Part shown: positions 41,166 through 50,811 of the stretch, in pieces | How the letters are laid out: each line of letters starts with the position of its first letter | Numbering within the stretch: position 1 is the stretch's first letter | DNA from: AC-32 sp963788215 | Lineage (GTDB): Bacteria; Actinomycetota; Thermoleophilia; Gaiellales; Gaiellaceae | Assembly (NCBI GenBank): GCA_963788215.1 | Contig: CAWBFX010000010.1 | Span: forward strand, 1-64,000 | Direction: 5' to 3' | DNA: 64,000 nt | Notes under the pieces: model-generated | The model's input: only the letters and a program-made list of their open reading frames with translations | The model's database searches: none | What the model was told of the DNA's origin: nothing | Position numbers and translations under genes: made by a program

Positions 41166-42638
41166 GTGGTCGGCGAGCTGATCGCGGATCGGTATGAGCT
41201 CGAAGAGGTCGTAGGCACCGGCGGGATGTCGAGCGTCTATCGGGCGCACGACCGCCTGCTCGAACGCGACGTCGCGCTCAAGGTCCTGCACGACCAGTTC
41301 GGCGAGGACGGCGAGCACGTGGAGCGCTTCCGCCACGAGGCCCGCGTCGTCGCCGCCCTCTCGCACCCGAACATCGTCACGGTCATCGACCGCGGCGAGC
41401 AGAACGGCCGCCAGTTCATCGTCTTCGAGTACGTCGCCGGCGAGAACCTGAAGAGTCTGATCCAGCGCGAGGCGCCGCTGGCGGAGCAGGAGGCCGTCGA
41501 GTTCGGCTTGCAGATCGCGCGCGCGCTTGCGTTCGCGCACGAGCACGGGCTCTGCCATCGCGACGTGAAGCCGCAGAACGTGCTGCTCGCCGACGGCGCC
41601 GAGGCGAAGGTGACCGACTTCGGGATCGCGCGCTCGCTCGACGTGCGCGACGGGATCACGCAGACCGGGACGGTGCTCGGGACGAGCGACTACATCGCCC
41701 CCGAGCAGGCCCGCGGCTCGCGCGCGACAGTGCAGACGGACATCTACTCGCTCGGCGTCGTCCTCTACGAGCTGCTGACCGGCGAGCTGCCCTTCCACGG
41801 GGAGAACTTCGTCGCGGTCGCGATGAGGCACATCAACGACCCGGTGCCGAGCGTGCGCGTGCTGCGCCCGGATGTCTCCCCCCGCCTCGACGCCGCGATC
41901 CAGAAGGCGATGGCGAAGGAGCCGCGGCAGCGGTTCGCGTCGATGGACGAGTTCGCCGCGGAGCTCGAGGCGTGTCTGGCCCACCCGGGCGCGAACGGGA
42001 CCGGGCCCGGCGACGAGACGCTCGTCGTCGCCCCCGCGCCCGCGACGGACTGGCGCTCCCGGCGCGCCGCCCGGCCGCCGGCTGCACGGCCGACGATCTG
42101 GCCGCTGATCCTCCTGCTCGCCGGGCTCGCGATCCTCGGCGGGATCTTCGCGATCGCCTTCGCGATCACGGGCTCGCCCACCAACTTCAAGCCGCTGGTC
42201 GGGGCCGGCGGAAAGAAGGCCGCCTCCAAGCCGGTCCATCTCGTCGGCGCCGCCTCGTACGACCCCCAGGGCGACAACCGCGTCGAGCATCCCGAGCGCG
42301 TGAGGTTCGCCGCCGACGGGAGCAGTCAGACGTACTGGGAGACCGAGCACTACAGCGGCGGCCTGAACAAGAACGGGGTCGGGGTCGTGCTCGATGCCGG
42401 CAAGTCGCGGAAGCTCTCCCAGGTCACCGTCACCACCGACACGAGCGGCTACACGGCCGAGATCGAGGCGGGCTCGTCGGCCGGAGGGCCGTTCACGCCG
42501 GTCTCGGGCTCACACGTTGTGAACGGGACGGCCGTCTTCAAGCTGCATGGCTCGGCTGCGCGGTACTACGTCGTCTGGATCACCGACCTCGGCTCGAACA
42601 GCTCGGTGCACGTCAACGAGGTGACGTCGAAGGGCTAG
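41166..42638 (+). CDS. Ser/Thr protein kinase with extracytoplasmic galactose-binding-like domain
   Basis: 490 aa. The kinase domain (residues 8-265) is complete: GTGGMSSVYRAHD, VALKVL, CHRDVKPQNVLL, TDFGIARS, APEQ. A helix (TIWPLILLLAGLAILGGIFAIAF) leads to an external domain of about 130 residues, beginning VHLVGAASYDPQGDNRVEHPE and containing TYWETEHYSGGLNKNGVGVVL. This resembles the F5/8 C-like domain at the C-terminus of mycobacterial MviN/MurJ, normally attached to a pseudokinase. GTG start. Its stop overlaps the convergent ddl stop in CTAG. May sense wall precursors; inference. Confidence 0.85.
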   Translation: MVGELIADRYELEEVVGTGGMSSVYRAHDRLLERDVALKVLHDQFGEDGEHVERFRHEARVVAALSHPNIVTVIDRGEQNGRQFIVFEYVAGENLKSLIQREAPLAEQEAVEFGLQIARALAFAHEHGLCHRDVKPQNVLLADGAEAKVTDFGIARSLDVRDGITQTGTVLGTSDYIAPEQARGSRATVQTDIYSLGVVLYELLTGELPFHGENFVAVAMRHINDPVPSVRVLRPDVSPRLDAAIQKAMAKEPRQRFASMDEFAAELEACLAHPGANGTGPGDETLVVAPAPATDWRSRRAARPPAARPTIWPLILLLAGLAILGGIFAIAFAITGSPTNFKPLVGAGGKKAASKPVHLVGAASYDPQGDNRVEHPERVRFAADGSSQTYWETEHYSGGLNKNGVGVVLDAGKSRKLSQVTVTTDTSGYTAEIEAGSSAGGPFTPVSGSHVVNGTAVFKLHGSAARYYVVWITDLGSNSSVHVNEVTSKG

Positions 42639-43657
42639 TACCGGAGCCGCGAGCGGCGCTCGTGGCGCTCGACCGCCAGCTGGACGAGGCGGTCGACCAG
42701 CTCCGGGTACGGGATCCCCGAGGCCTCGAACAGCTTCGCGTAGACGCTCGTCGCGGTGAAGCCCGGGATCGTGTTCAGCTCGTTCAGCAGCACCTCGCCC
42801 TCACCGCGGACGAAGAAGTCGACCCGCGCCATGCCCTCGCACTCGCCGCCGACGAACGCGCTCACCGCGAGCTCCTGCACGCGCTCGACGGTCTCCTGCG
42901 GCAAGCGCGGCGGGACGACGAGGTCCATGCCGCCCTCGTCGTACTTCGCCGAGTAGTCGTACCAGTCGGCGCCGCCGAAGCCGTGCGAGACGATCTCGCC
43001 GGGGAGCGACGCGAGCGGCTGGTCGTTCCCGAGCACGCCGCACTCGACCTCGACGCCGTCGACGAACTCCTCGACAAGGACCTTCTCGTCGTGCTGGAAG
43101 GCGAGCTCGACCGCCGCCGGCAGCTCGCGCTCCGAGGCGACCTTCGAGATCCCGACCGACGAGCCGAGGCGGGCCGGCTTGACGAAGACCGGGTAGCCGA
43201 ACGGGTTCTCGGGCGCCTGGCCGCGGCGAAGGGTGATGTTGCGCGTGACGGGCACGCCGCGGTCGCGCATCACGGCCTTGAAGACGTCCTTGTCCATCGC
43301 GAGCGCGGAGCCGAGGACGCCGGCGCCGACGTAGGGCACCCCGGCGAGCTCGAGCAGGCCCTGGACGGTCCCGTCCTCGCCGAAGGGGCCGTGCAGCACC
43401 GGGAAGACGACGTCGACCTCGCCGAGTGTCGCCGGCACCTGCGCGGTGGGCACGGGCAGCGTCTCGGCCACCGAGCCGTCGCTGTCGGCCTGGCCCGTGC
43501 CGAGCTCCCAGCGCCCGTCGCGGCCGATCTCGACGGTGACGGCCTCGTAGCGCTCGGGGTCGAGCGCCTCCAGCACGGAGCGCGCCGACGCGAGCGAGAT
43601 GTCGTGCTCCGACGACTTGCCGCCGAGCAGGACCGCGACGCGGATCCTTCGGCTCAC
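42635..43657 (-). CDS. ddl: D-alanine--D-alanine ligase
   Basis: 340 aa ATP-grasp enzyme making the D-Ala-D-Ala end of peptidoglycan precursors. VLLGGKSSEHDISLASA at the N-terminus, VFPVLHGPFGEDGTVQGLLE, VFVKPARLGSSVGISKV, VEEFVDGVEVECGVLG and LLNELNTIPGFTATS (metal ligands) are all intact. GTG start overlaps the pknB stop (GTGA), making it the last gene of the wall/kinase operon. The C-terminus overlaps the convergent kinase gene by 4 nt. Confidence 0.95.
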   Translation of the reverse strand: MSRRIRVAVLLGGKSSEHDISLASARSVLEALDPERYEAVTVEIGRDGRWELGTGQADSDGSVAETLPVPTAQVPATLGEVDVVFPVLHGPFGEDGTVQGLLELAGVPYVGAGVLGSALAMDKDVFKAVMRDRGVPVTRNITLRRGQAPENPFGYPVFVKPARLGSSVGISKVASERELPAAVELAFQHDEKVLVEEFVDGVEVECGVLGNDQPLASLPGEIVSHGFGGADWYDYSAKYDEGGMDLVVPPRLPQETVERVQELAVSAFVGGECEGMARVDFFVRGEGEVLLNELNTIPGFTATSVYAKLFEASGIPYPELVDRLVQLAVERHERRSRLRY

Positions 43658-45588
43658 GGCGGGGGCGGCGGGGGCGACGTCAGACGTCCCACGACGATCG
43701 TGACCGTCGAGCCCTTGGCCGCCTTGGTGCCGCCGGTCGGGCTCTGCGAGAGCACGATTCCCTCTAGCCCGGGGTCGCCCACGTCCTGCCGCTGGACGGC
43801 CACTGTGAAGCCCGCGCTCTGCAGCGTCGATCGCGCCGAGGCCTCGTCCTGGCTCGTCACGTCCGGGACGGTGGCCTGCTTGGGGCCTTTCGAGACGCTC
43901 AACGTGACCGCGGCACCCGGCGCGGCGGTGCCGCTTGGACTCTGAGACACCACCTGGTCCTTCGGCTGGTCGCTGTCGACGTTCACCCGCTTCACGCTGA
44001 AGCCCTGGCTTTCCAGCGTCGCGCTCGCCTGGTCGTAGGTGAGCCCGACGACATTGGGGACGGTGACCGGCTTCGGGCCTGTGGAGACGTTGATCTGCAC
44101 GTCTGAGCCGCGCGTGACTTTCGTCCCCGCGTGCGGGAACTGGCCGGTGACGGTGTCGGGCGTCTTGCTCGAGTGGATCTCGACCACCTTTGCCTTCAAC
44201 CCCGCGCTCGAGAGCGCGCTGACCGCGTCGTCACGGGTCTTGCCGACCACGTCGGGGACCGCGACCTTCGGCTTGCCGGTGGAGACGGTCAGGTCGACGG
44301 TCGTGTTCTTGGCCACGTGGATGCCGGGGTTCGGGCTCTGGTCGATCACGTAGCCCTTGACCACGGTCGAGCTCGCCCTGTGGGTCACGTGCGGGACGAG
44401 CGTCCTCTCGCGGAGCTGCTGCTCGGCGAGCGACTGGCGGATCCCGACCACGCTCGGTACGGCCACCGGCTTGCTCGCATTCAGCTGGTCTTGGATCTTC
44501 GTGTACGCGAACCACGCCGCGACCCCGGCTGCGGCGAGCAGCAGTACCGCGAGCACCCACGGCCAGATCGGCCTGCGGCGCCGCGGCGGGCCCTCGTAGC
44601 CGTAGTAGCCGGCCGGCGGCGTCGAGCCCGGAGGCACCGCGCGCGTCGGGGCGGCCTCCGCAGGCCGCGTGATCACCGAGGTCGGCGCTGCCGCGAGCAG
44701 GCCTGACCCCGCCAGGACCGCCGTCGCGGCCGCCGCCGTGTCCTCGCCGACCGGGAGCCCGTTGAGGATCCGCTCCAGGTCGGCGTCCATCTCCTCGGCG
44801 CTCTGGTAGCGCTCCGACGGATCCTTCGCGAGCGCGCGCAGGACGACCATGTCCAGGTCCGGCGGGACGTCCTCGCGCAGCTCCGACGGTGGCTTCGGCA
44901 CCTCCGAGAGGTGCTTCATCGCGATCTCGAGCGGCGTGTCGCCCGTGAACGGCACCTGGCCGGTGAGGAGCTCGTAGAGGACGACGCCCACCGAGTAGAG
45001 GTCCGAGGTCTGGTCGACCTGCGAGCCGCGCGCCTGCTCCGGTGAGAGGTACTGCGCGGTGCCGATGATCGAGCCGACCTCGGTCATCTGGCTCGCGCCC
45101 GAGCGAGCGATCCCGAAGTCCGTCACCTTCAAGCGCCCCTCAGGGCCGACGAGCACGTTGTGCGGCTTGATGTCGCGGTGGACGATTCCCTGCTTGTGGG
45201 CGGCGCCGACTGCCGCGAGGATCTGCCGCGCATACTCGATCGCGGTCCGGACGGGCGCGGAGCCGCGGCTGACGATCAGCTCCTTCAGCGATCGCCCCTC
45301 GAGGTACTCCATCGCGATGTAGTAGGTGCCTTCGGAATCCCCGCGGTCGTAGATCGAGACGATGTTCGGGTGCGAGAGCCCGGCGGCGTTCTTGGCCTCG
45401 CGGCGAAAGCGCTCGACGAACTGGTCGTCGGCCGCGTGCCGGTCGTTGAGGATCTTGATCGCGACCCGGCGCCCGAGCTCCTGGTCCTCCGCGAGGTAGA
45501 CGTCGGCCATCCCGCCGGCGCCGAGTTTCCGGATGATCTTGTAGCGGCCGTCGAAGACCGTGTCGATCAAGGTGTCCGTTACGGCCAT
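43654..45588 (-). CDS. pknB: Ser/Thr protein kinase with four PASTA domains
   Basis: 644 aa. Cytoplasmic kinase domain (13-275) with GAGGMADVYLAED, VAIKIL, VHRDIKPHNVLV, TDFGIARS, SPEQ. One membrane helix (PWVLAVLLLAAAGVAAWFAY, about 345) and four extracytoplasmic PASTA repeats follow, starting VAVPSVVG, VAVPDVVG, VTVPNVVG and ATVPDVTS. PASTA domains bind muropeptides or lipid II, and PknB phosphorylates wall-synthesis and division proteins. ATG 45588. In mycobacteria pknA lies beside it; here only this kinase is in the operon. Confidence 0.95.
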   Translation of the reverse strand: MAVTDTLIDTVFDGRYKIIRKLGAGGMADVYLAEDQELGRRVAIKILNDRHAADDQFVERFRREAKNAAGLSHPNIVSIYDRGDSEGTYYIAMEYLEGRSLKELIVSRGSAPVRTAIEYARQILAAVGAAHKQGIVHRDIKPHNVLVGPEGRLKVTDFGIARSGASQMTEVGSIIGTAQYLSPEQARGSQVDQTSDLYSVGVVLYELLTGQVPFTGDTPLEIAMKHLSEVPKPPSELREDVPPDLDMVVLRALAKDPSERYQSAEEMDADLERILNGLPVGEDTAAAATAVLAGSGLLAAAPTSVITRPAEAAPTRAVPPGSTPPAGYYGYEGPPRRRRPIWPWVLAVLLLAAAGVAAWFAYTKIQDQLNASKPVAVPSVVGIRQSLAEQQLRERTLVPHVTHRASSTVVKGYVIDQSPNPGIHVAKNTTVDLTVSTGKPKVAVPDVVGKTRDDAVSALSSAGLKAKVVEIHSSKTPDTVTGQFPHAGTKVTRGSDVQINVSTGPKPVTVPNVVGLTYDQASATLESQGFSVKRVNVDSDQPKDQVVSQSPSGTAAPGAAVTLSVSKGPKQATVPDVTSQDEASARSTLQSAGFTVAVQRQDVGDPGLEGIVLSQSPTGGTKAAKGSTVTIVVGRLTSPPPPPP

Positions 45589-45600
45589 CGCTTCATGAGG

Positions 45601-47107
45601 CTAGTGATTCGACCCCCCGGGCAGTAACGCCTCCATGATGGACTTCGCTATCGGTGCCGCCGTGGTGCCGCCGGAGCCCGTCTGGTTCTGGAGGACGACC
45701 GCGACGGCGACGGTCGGGTGGTCGGCCGGGGCGAAGGCGACGAACCAGGTCGTGTTCGGGGTCCCCGCCCCGCCGGTCTCCGCGGTTCCGGTCTTGCCGG
45801 CGACCTTCACGCCGGGAATCTGAGCCGCCGTCCCGGTGCCGCCGGTCACGACCGCCTGCATCATCTGGTTGATCGCATCGGCCGTGCTCGGCTTGATCGC
45901 CCGCTTGTACTTATGCGGCTTCGTGCGCACGATCACGGAGCCGCCCGGGGAGGTGATGCGCTGGACGACGTAGGGCCGCATGATCACGCCGTCGTTCGCG
46001 ACCCCGCCCGCGACCATCGCCATCTGCAGCGGCGTGACGAGCGGATGCGCGTTCTCGGGCCCCTGGCCGAACGCCAGACGGCCGACGTCGACCTGGCTCG
46101 GGTTCGTCGGGTCGAAGAGCTGGTTGCGCTGGTTGTAGAGGCCGCTCGGCGCGCGCTCCGAGGACGGCGTCTCGAGGGGCGGGTCCTTGTAGAAGCCGAA
46201 GCGCTTGCTCGCGTTCAGGATCTCGGTCGCGCCGATCTTCTGGCCGATCTCGCAGAAGACCGCGTTGATCGAGTGCTCGAACGCCTGCAGGAAGTCGACG
46301 GAGCCGAAGACCTCGACGTTCCCCTGGTCGGCGAAGTTGTGCACCTTCTGGCCGTACTCGGTGCAGTAGCCCTTGTCGACGAAGCGCGAGTCGGGTAGGT
46401 AGTGGCCGGAATCGAGCGCGGCTGCGGTCGTGATCACCTTGAACGTCGAGCCCGGCGTCAGCGGGTAGTCGGTCGCCCGGTTGCGCAGCGGCGAGGCGGG
46501 CGAGCAGGGAGCGCGCGTGCGCAGGATCGAGCCGAAGTTCGACTCGACCGCGTTCGGGTTGTAGGTCGGCTGCGAGGCCATCGTGAGCACGGCGCCGGTG
46601 CGTCGGGTCGAGGGCGACCGCGGCGCCGCACTTGCCGGCCAGCTCTTGCATCGCGACGCGCTGCGCGGACGGGCGGATGGTCAGCCAGAGCGTGTTGCCC
46701 TTGATCGTCGCGCCGCTCAGCTTCGCGAGCGTCGTGTCGATCACGCTCTTCAGGTTCGTGTTCGAGCCCGTGAGGAAGTCGTTCTCCGAGGCCTCGAGCC
46801 CGGTGCGGGCACGCGAGACCGTCGAGTAGCCGACGAGGTGCGCGAACAGGCTGCCCTTCGGGTAGCGCCGGAAGTAGATGGTCTGGCCCGACTTCGTCTT
46901 CTTGCGCCGGTTGGTCGCGAGGATCTCGCCGTCGGCCGCCCGGATCAGCCCGCGCTTGATCGAGAACTGCGCGACGAGCTTGATCGCGTTGTCCTGGCGG
47001 TCGGCGAGCCCGGCGGCCGCCCACGTCTGCCAGTAGGTCGTCCACACGATCAGCAGCGCGATCAGGACGAGGCCGACGAGCGCGAGACGCGTGATCTGCC
47101 GGTTCAC
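45601..47107 (-). CDS. pbpA: Penicillin-binding protein PbpA (transpeptidase), frameshifted in this sequence
   Basis: Class B penicillin-binding protein cross-linking peptidoglycan with RodA. GTG 47107 (MNRQITRLALVGLVLI, one membrane helix) reads to GAAVALDPT, then shifts; the other frame resumes TGAVLTMASQPTYNP and runs to the stop. Dropping one C near 46600 (ACGCACCGG to ACGACCGG) gives 501 aa, the usual PbpA length. The active sites are STFK (TPGSTFKVI), SIN (EHSINAVF) and KTG (VAGKTGTAETG). Start overlaps the rodA stop. A truncation would remove all catalysis, so a sequencing error is more likely. Confidence 0.85.
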
Positions 47108-48366
47108 GTGTGCTGCTCCCCGGTGCGGTTGGACACGAGCAGCAGGCCCGCGAGCAGCACGAAGTTCGCGACGACGCTGGAGCCGCCGTAGCTGACGAAC
47201 GGAAGCGTCACGCCCGTCAGCGGGATCACCCGCAGGATCCCGCCGACGATGATGAACGTCTGCAGCGCGAACGAGAACGTCAGGCCCGTCGCGAGGAGCT
47301 TGGAGAACCCGTCGTCGGCGAGCATCGCGATCTTCATCCCGCGGGCGACGAAGAGCATGAACAGGAGCAGCAGCGCGGCCGCGCCGATCAGCCCGAGCTC
47401 CTGCGCGATCACCGAGTAGATGAAGTCCGTGTTCGCGGAGGGGATCAGCTGCGCCCCGTTCGTCGTCGTGAACGTGCCCTTGCCGAGCCCGGCCCCCGTG
47501 AAGCCGCCGTTGGAGATCGAGTAGAGCGACTGGGTCACCTGGTAGCCGGTCGTGTGGACGTGCGCCCACGGGTCGAGCCAGATCTGGACGCGCGTCCGCA
47601 CGTGCGCGATCGTCAGGTAGGCGCCGACCGAGCCGACGACGAAGAGCGCCGCCCCCGCCAGCACGTAGCCGATCCGCGCGGTCGCGACGTAGAGCATCGA
47701 GAGGAAGATCCCGAAGTAGAGGAGCGCCGAGCCGAGGTCGTTCGTCTCGACGAGGACGAGCATCGCGCCGCCCCAGATCAGAAGCAGCGGGCCGAAGTCC
47801 TTCAGCCTGCCTTGCGCCAGGACCTCGCGCTTCTCGCGTAGGTAGCCCGCGAGGAAGACGATCAGGAAGATCTTCGCGAGCTCGCCCGGCTGGAACTGAA
47901 GCGAGCCGAAGTGAACCCAGAGTCGCGCCCCGTTGACGGTCTGGCCGACCACGGGGAGCGCGGGCAGCATCAGCAACACGATCGCGCCGAGGCCGAAGAG
48001 GTACTTGTAGCTCTCGAGGCGCCGGTAGTCCTCGCGGAGGAGGAGCAGCGTCGCGCCCAGCGCGATCACCGCGACCACGATCCAGAGCGCCTGGCGGAAG
48101 GCGTCGGTCGGGTCGAGGCGGTAGATCTCGGTGAGGCCGATCGCCGTCAGCAGCGCGGCCATCGGCAGCAGGTACGGATCCGCGTTCGGCACCGTCATCC
48201 GGCAGACGAGGTGCGCGGCGAGGTAGAGCGCGAAGAAGAACCCCGCGTACGAGAGTGACGCAGTCGACACGACCGCCTGCCGCGCGATGTAGACGCTCGC
48301 GAATCCCAGCGCCGTCAGGATCCCGACGACGATCAGGTTCGCCAGCTCGCGGTTGCGCAGGCTCAT
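47104..48366 (-). CDS. rodA: Peptidoglycan glycosyltransferase RodA (FtsW/RodA/SpoVE, SEDS)
   Basis: 420 aa, about 11-12 membrane helices. SEDS proteins polymerise lipid II. The family motifs NGARLWVHFGSLQFQPGELAK, ETNDLGSALLYFG, FIYSVIAQELGLIGA and TGVTLPFVSYGGSSVVANF are present, including the Asp after ETN. Placed between pstP and pbpA exactly as in M. tuberculosis. ATG overlaps the pstP stop (ATGA) and the stop overlaps the pbpA start. Confidence 0.94.
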   Translation of the reverse strand: MSLRNRELANLIVVGILTALGFASVYIARQAVVSTASLSYAGFFFALYLAAHLVCRMTVPNADPYLLPMAALLTAIGLTEIYRLDPTDAFRQALWIVVAVIALGATLLLLREDYRRLESYKYLFGLGAIVLLMLPALPVVGQTVNGARLWVHFGSLQFQPGELAKIFLIVFLAGYLREKREVLAQGRLKDFGPLLLIWGGAMLVLVETNDLGSALLYFGIFLSMLYVATARIGYVLAGAALFVVGSVGAYLTIAHVRTRVQIWLDPWAHVHTTGYQVTQSLYSISNGGFTGAGLGKGTFTTTNGAQLIPSANTDFIYSVIAQELGLIGAAALLLLFMLFVARGMKIAMLADDGFSKLLATGLTFSFALQTFIIVGGILRVIPLTGVTLPFVSYGGSSVVANFVLLAGLLLVSNRTGEQHT

Positions 48367-49535
48367 CTACCGATCTCCTGCTCGTAGCGGTGCACTTCGG
48401 AGAGCGCCGACGATTCGGTCACCAGGTTGTGGTCGAAGAGCTTCTTGCGCTCCTGCCGGCTCAATTGTGCGGTCAGCAGCGGGCTCACGTAGACGGTCCG
48501 GTAGAGGCGCACGTTGCCGACGACGTTCCACGGGACTCCCTGGTAGACGGCCACGTGGCCGTCCGCCTCGGCGCCAACGAAGTGCGAGCGCCAGAGGCCC
48601 CACACCGCGAACCCGCAGGCGATCAGCGCGACGAAGAGGAGCGCCACGAACATCAGCCCGCGCCGCACAGGATGCCGCTCGTCGCGGCGGCGCGGCCGGG
48701 CGGCCTCCTCCTCGACCGCGATCGGCTTCACCCCGTCGACCTCGTCGAGCGTGTCCTCGTCGTCCGCGACCTGCTCCCGCGGCGGTGGGAGCGCCACCGT
48801 GTGCTCGTCGGCGCCCTCCTCCTCGGTCCCGAGCTCGAAGAAGACGACGGTGATGTTGTCCTCGCCGCCGCCGCGGTTGGCCGCGCGGACGAGCGCCTTC
48901 GCCGCGGACTTCAGGTCGTCGCGATTGCGGTCGATCTCGTCGAGGATCGTGCCGTCGTCGACCATCGACGTGAGGCCGTCCGAGCAGAGCAGGAACAGGT
49001 CTCCGGGCTCCGCTTCGACCTCGAAGGTGTCGACGTCCACGTTGGGGTCGCTGCCGAGCGCGCGCGTGACGACCGAGCGCTGCGGGTGGGTCTCCGCCTC
49101 CTCCGGCGAGAGCTTGCCGCTGCGGACGAGCTCGGCGACGAGCGAGTGGTCCTCCGTCAGCTGCTCGAGCTCCCCGTGCCGGATCCGGTAGGCCCGGGAG
49201 TCCCCGACGTGGCCGATCCAGACCACCTCGCCCTGGAAGAGCGCGACCGTGATCGTCGTCCCCATGCCCGAGGCGGAGGCGTCGCTCGTCTGCCGCTCGT
49301 AGACCCTGCGATTCGCCTCCTGGACGAGGGCGTCGACGTGGCGCCTCGGGTCGGCGCCGTCGGCGCCCGTCTCCCGAAGCGCGGTGGCCGCGAGGCGCGA
49401 GGCGACCTCGCCCGCCTGTGCGCCGCCGACCCCGTCCGCGACTGCGAACAGCGGCGGCTCGCAGACGTAGGCGTCCTCGTTGTGCCGGCGCCGGCGGCCG
49501 GGGTCGGTGGCGGCGGCGCTGCGCGCGACCTTCAC
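48363..49535 (-). CDS. pstP: PP2C-type Ser/Thr protein phosphatase PstP
   Basis: 390 aa. Removes phosphates placed by PknB. Metal-binding residues are seen in HNEDAYV, VADGVGGAQAGE, LLCSDGLTSMV and GGEDNITVVF; GHVGDSRAYRIRHGELEQLTEDHS is the usual core. A charged linker, one membrane helix (GLMFVALLFVALIACGFAVWGLW) and a roughly 75-residue external tail follow, as in mycobacterial PstP. GTG start overlaps the fhaB stop (GTGA). Confidence 0.93.
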   Translation of the reverse strand: MKVARSAAATDPGRRRRHNEDAYVCEPPLFAVADGVGGAQAGEVASRLAATALRETGADGADPRRHVDALVQEANRRVYERQTSDASASGMGTTITVALFQGEVVWIGHVGDSRAYRIRHGELEQLTEDHSLVAELVRSGKLSPEEAETHPQRSVVTRALGSDPNVDVDTFEVEAEPGDLFLLCSDGLTSMVDDGTILDEIDRNRDDLKSAAKALVRAANRGGGEDNITVVFFELGTEEEGADEHTVALPPPREQVADDEDTLDEVDGVKPIAVEEEAARPRRRDERHPVRRGLMFVALLFVALIACGFAVWGLWRSHFVGAEADGHVAVYQGVPWNVVGNVRLYRTVYVSPLLTAQLSRQERKKLFDHNLVTESSALSEVHRYEQEIGR

Positions 49536-50020
49536 GCGTCGTACCTCAGCTCGGTCTCGCCGACGCGCACGACGTCTCCGGGCGTCAGCCGCTTCGGCCG
49601 CGTCAGGCGGATCCCGTTCAGGTAGGTGCCGTTCGTCGAGCCGATGTCCTCGACCCAGACGCCGTCGCGGCGCGGCTCGATTCGCGCGTGGCTCGACGAT
49701 GCGTACTCGTCCTTGTCGAGCGGCACGTCGTTCTGGGCGCCGCGGCCGAGCGTCAGCGGGGAGGAGTCGAGCTGCCACTCGTCTCCCTCGTCGAGGGCAG
49801 GGCTCTTCAGAACCGTGAGCTTGCCGGCCTCGACCGCGGGCTCCTCGCCGCCGCCGAGACCCGGGATCGAGCCCGGCGCGAGGATGAAGCTCTCCTGCGG
49901 AAGCGTGACGTCGCGCACCGCCGATCGCATGATCCGCCAGATGAAGAGGTAGAGCAGGACGAGGAAGACGACCTTGAGGACGAGCAGCGCCTCCTCCACG
50001 GCAATCGACCCTGGAATCAC
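49532..50020 (-). CDS. fhaB: FHA domain protein FhaB, membrane-anchored
   Basis: 162 aa. An N-terminal helix (ALLVLKVVFLVLLYLFIWRIM) is followed by a C-terminal FHA domain that binds phosphothreonine: LTLGRGAQNDVPL, SSSHARIEP and DIGSTNGTYLNG are its key loops. FhaB (FipA) links PknB signalling to division in mycobacteria. GTG start overlaps the fhaA stop; the stop overlaps pstP. Confidence 0.92.
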   Translation of the reverse strand: MIPGSIAVEEALLVLKVVFLVLLYLFIWRIMRSAVRDVTLPQESFILAPGSIPGLGGGEEPAVEAGKLTVLKSPALDEGDEWQLDSSPLTLGRGAQNDVPLDKDEYASSSHARIEPRRDGVWVEDIGSTNGTYLNGIRLTRPKRLTPGDVVRVGETELRYDA

Positions 50021-50781
50021 TCGGTCTCCCGCCGGAAGACGAGCTCGGTCGAGCCGACCGTGATCGTGTCGCCCTGGCGCAGCTTCGCCCGCTTGAGGCG
50101 GCGCCCGTTCACCTCCATCCCGTTCGTGGAGTCGAGGTCGATCGCCCAGTAGGCCGCGCCTTCCTGGCGGACCTCGGCGTGCTTGCGCGAGACGTTCGCG
50201 TCGGGCAGCTGGATGTCGCACTCCTTCGAGCGGCCGATCGTCGTCTGGACGCCGTCGAGCTCGTGCTTTTTGCCGTTGACCTCGAGGCTGACGGTCTCGC
50301 GGCCGAGGCCGAGCTCCTCGACCGAGACCGCTTCGGTCTCCACCGGCTTGCGGTAGATCATGGTCGCGCCGGGCTCAGGCTCAGACGGGGGCTCGCCGGG
50401 CTTCGGGACCGCGCCCTGCACCATCCGCGTGGCGATCCCGAACTCGCCCATCTCGAGGTCGTCGTCGGTCTCGAACTTCACCTCGGGCGGCGAGAGCAGC
50501 TCGTAGCGCTCGCGGCGCGCGTTCTCGGCGACGTAGTCCTGGAGCTCCTTGCGCAGCGACTCCTCGTAGCTCGCGAACTGCTCGCGGTCGGTGGGGCCGA
50601 GGTAGACGACGTACTCGTTGGGCGCGTAGACGCGCGAGACCGAGACGACGCGGTGGTCCTCCATCTCCTTCACCAGCTTGCGCGCGAGCTCGACCGGTTG
50701 CACGTGCGTGCGAAAGGCCCTGCCGAAGACGCCCTCGAACAGGCCCTCGATCCGGTTCTCGATGTTCCTGAGGACGCTCAT
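50017..50781 (-). CDS. fhaA: FHA domain protein FhaA (DUF3662 plus FHA)
   Basis: 254 aa, cytoplasmic. Residues 1-110 are the DUF3662 domain (MSVLRNIENRIEGLFEGVFGRAF); the linker is acidic and Pro-rich; residues about 175-254 are an FHA domain with TTIGRSKECDIQL, VSRKHAEV and DLDSTNGMEVNG. FhaA binds phosphorylated MviN in mycobacteria and tunes wall synthesis. First gene of the fhaA-fhaB-pstP-rodA-pbpA-pknB-ddl operon; ATG start. Confidence 0.93.
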   Translation of the reverse strand: MSVLRNIENRIEGLFEGVFGRAFRTHVQPVELARKLVKEMEDHRVVSVSRVYAPNEYVVYLGPTDREQFASYEESLRKELQDYVAENARRERYELLSPPEVKFETDDDLEMGEFGIATRMVQGAVPKPGEPPSEPEPGATMIYRKPVETEAVSVEELGLGRETVSLEVNGKKHELDGVQTTIGRSKECDIQLPDANVSRKHAEVRQEGAAYWAIDLDSTNGMEVNGRRLKRAKLRQGDTITVGSTELVFRRETE

Positions 50782-50811
50782 GCCGCGGGGGTTATGCCCC
50801 CTGCCGGAACT

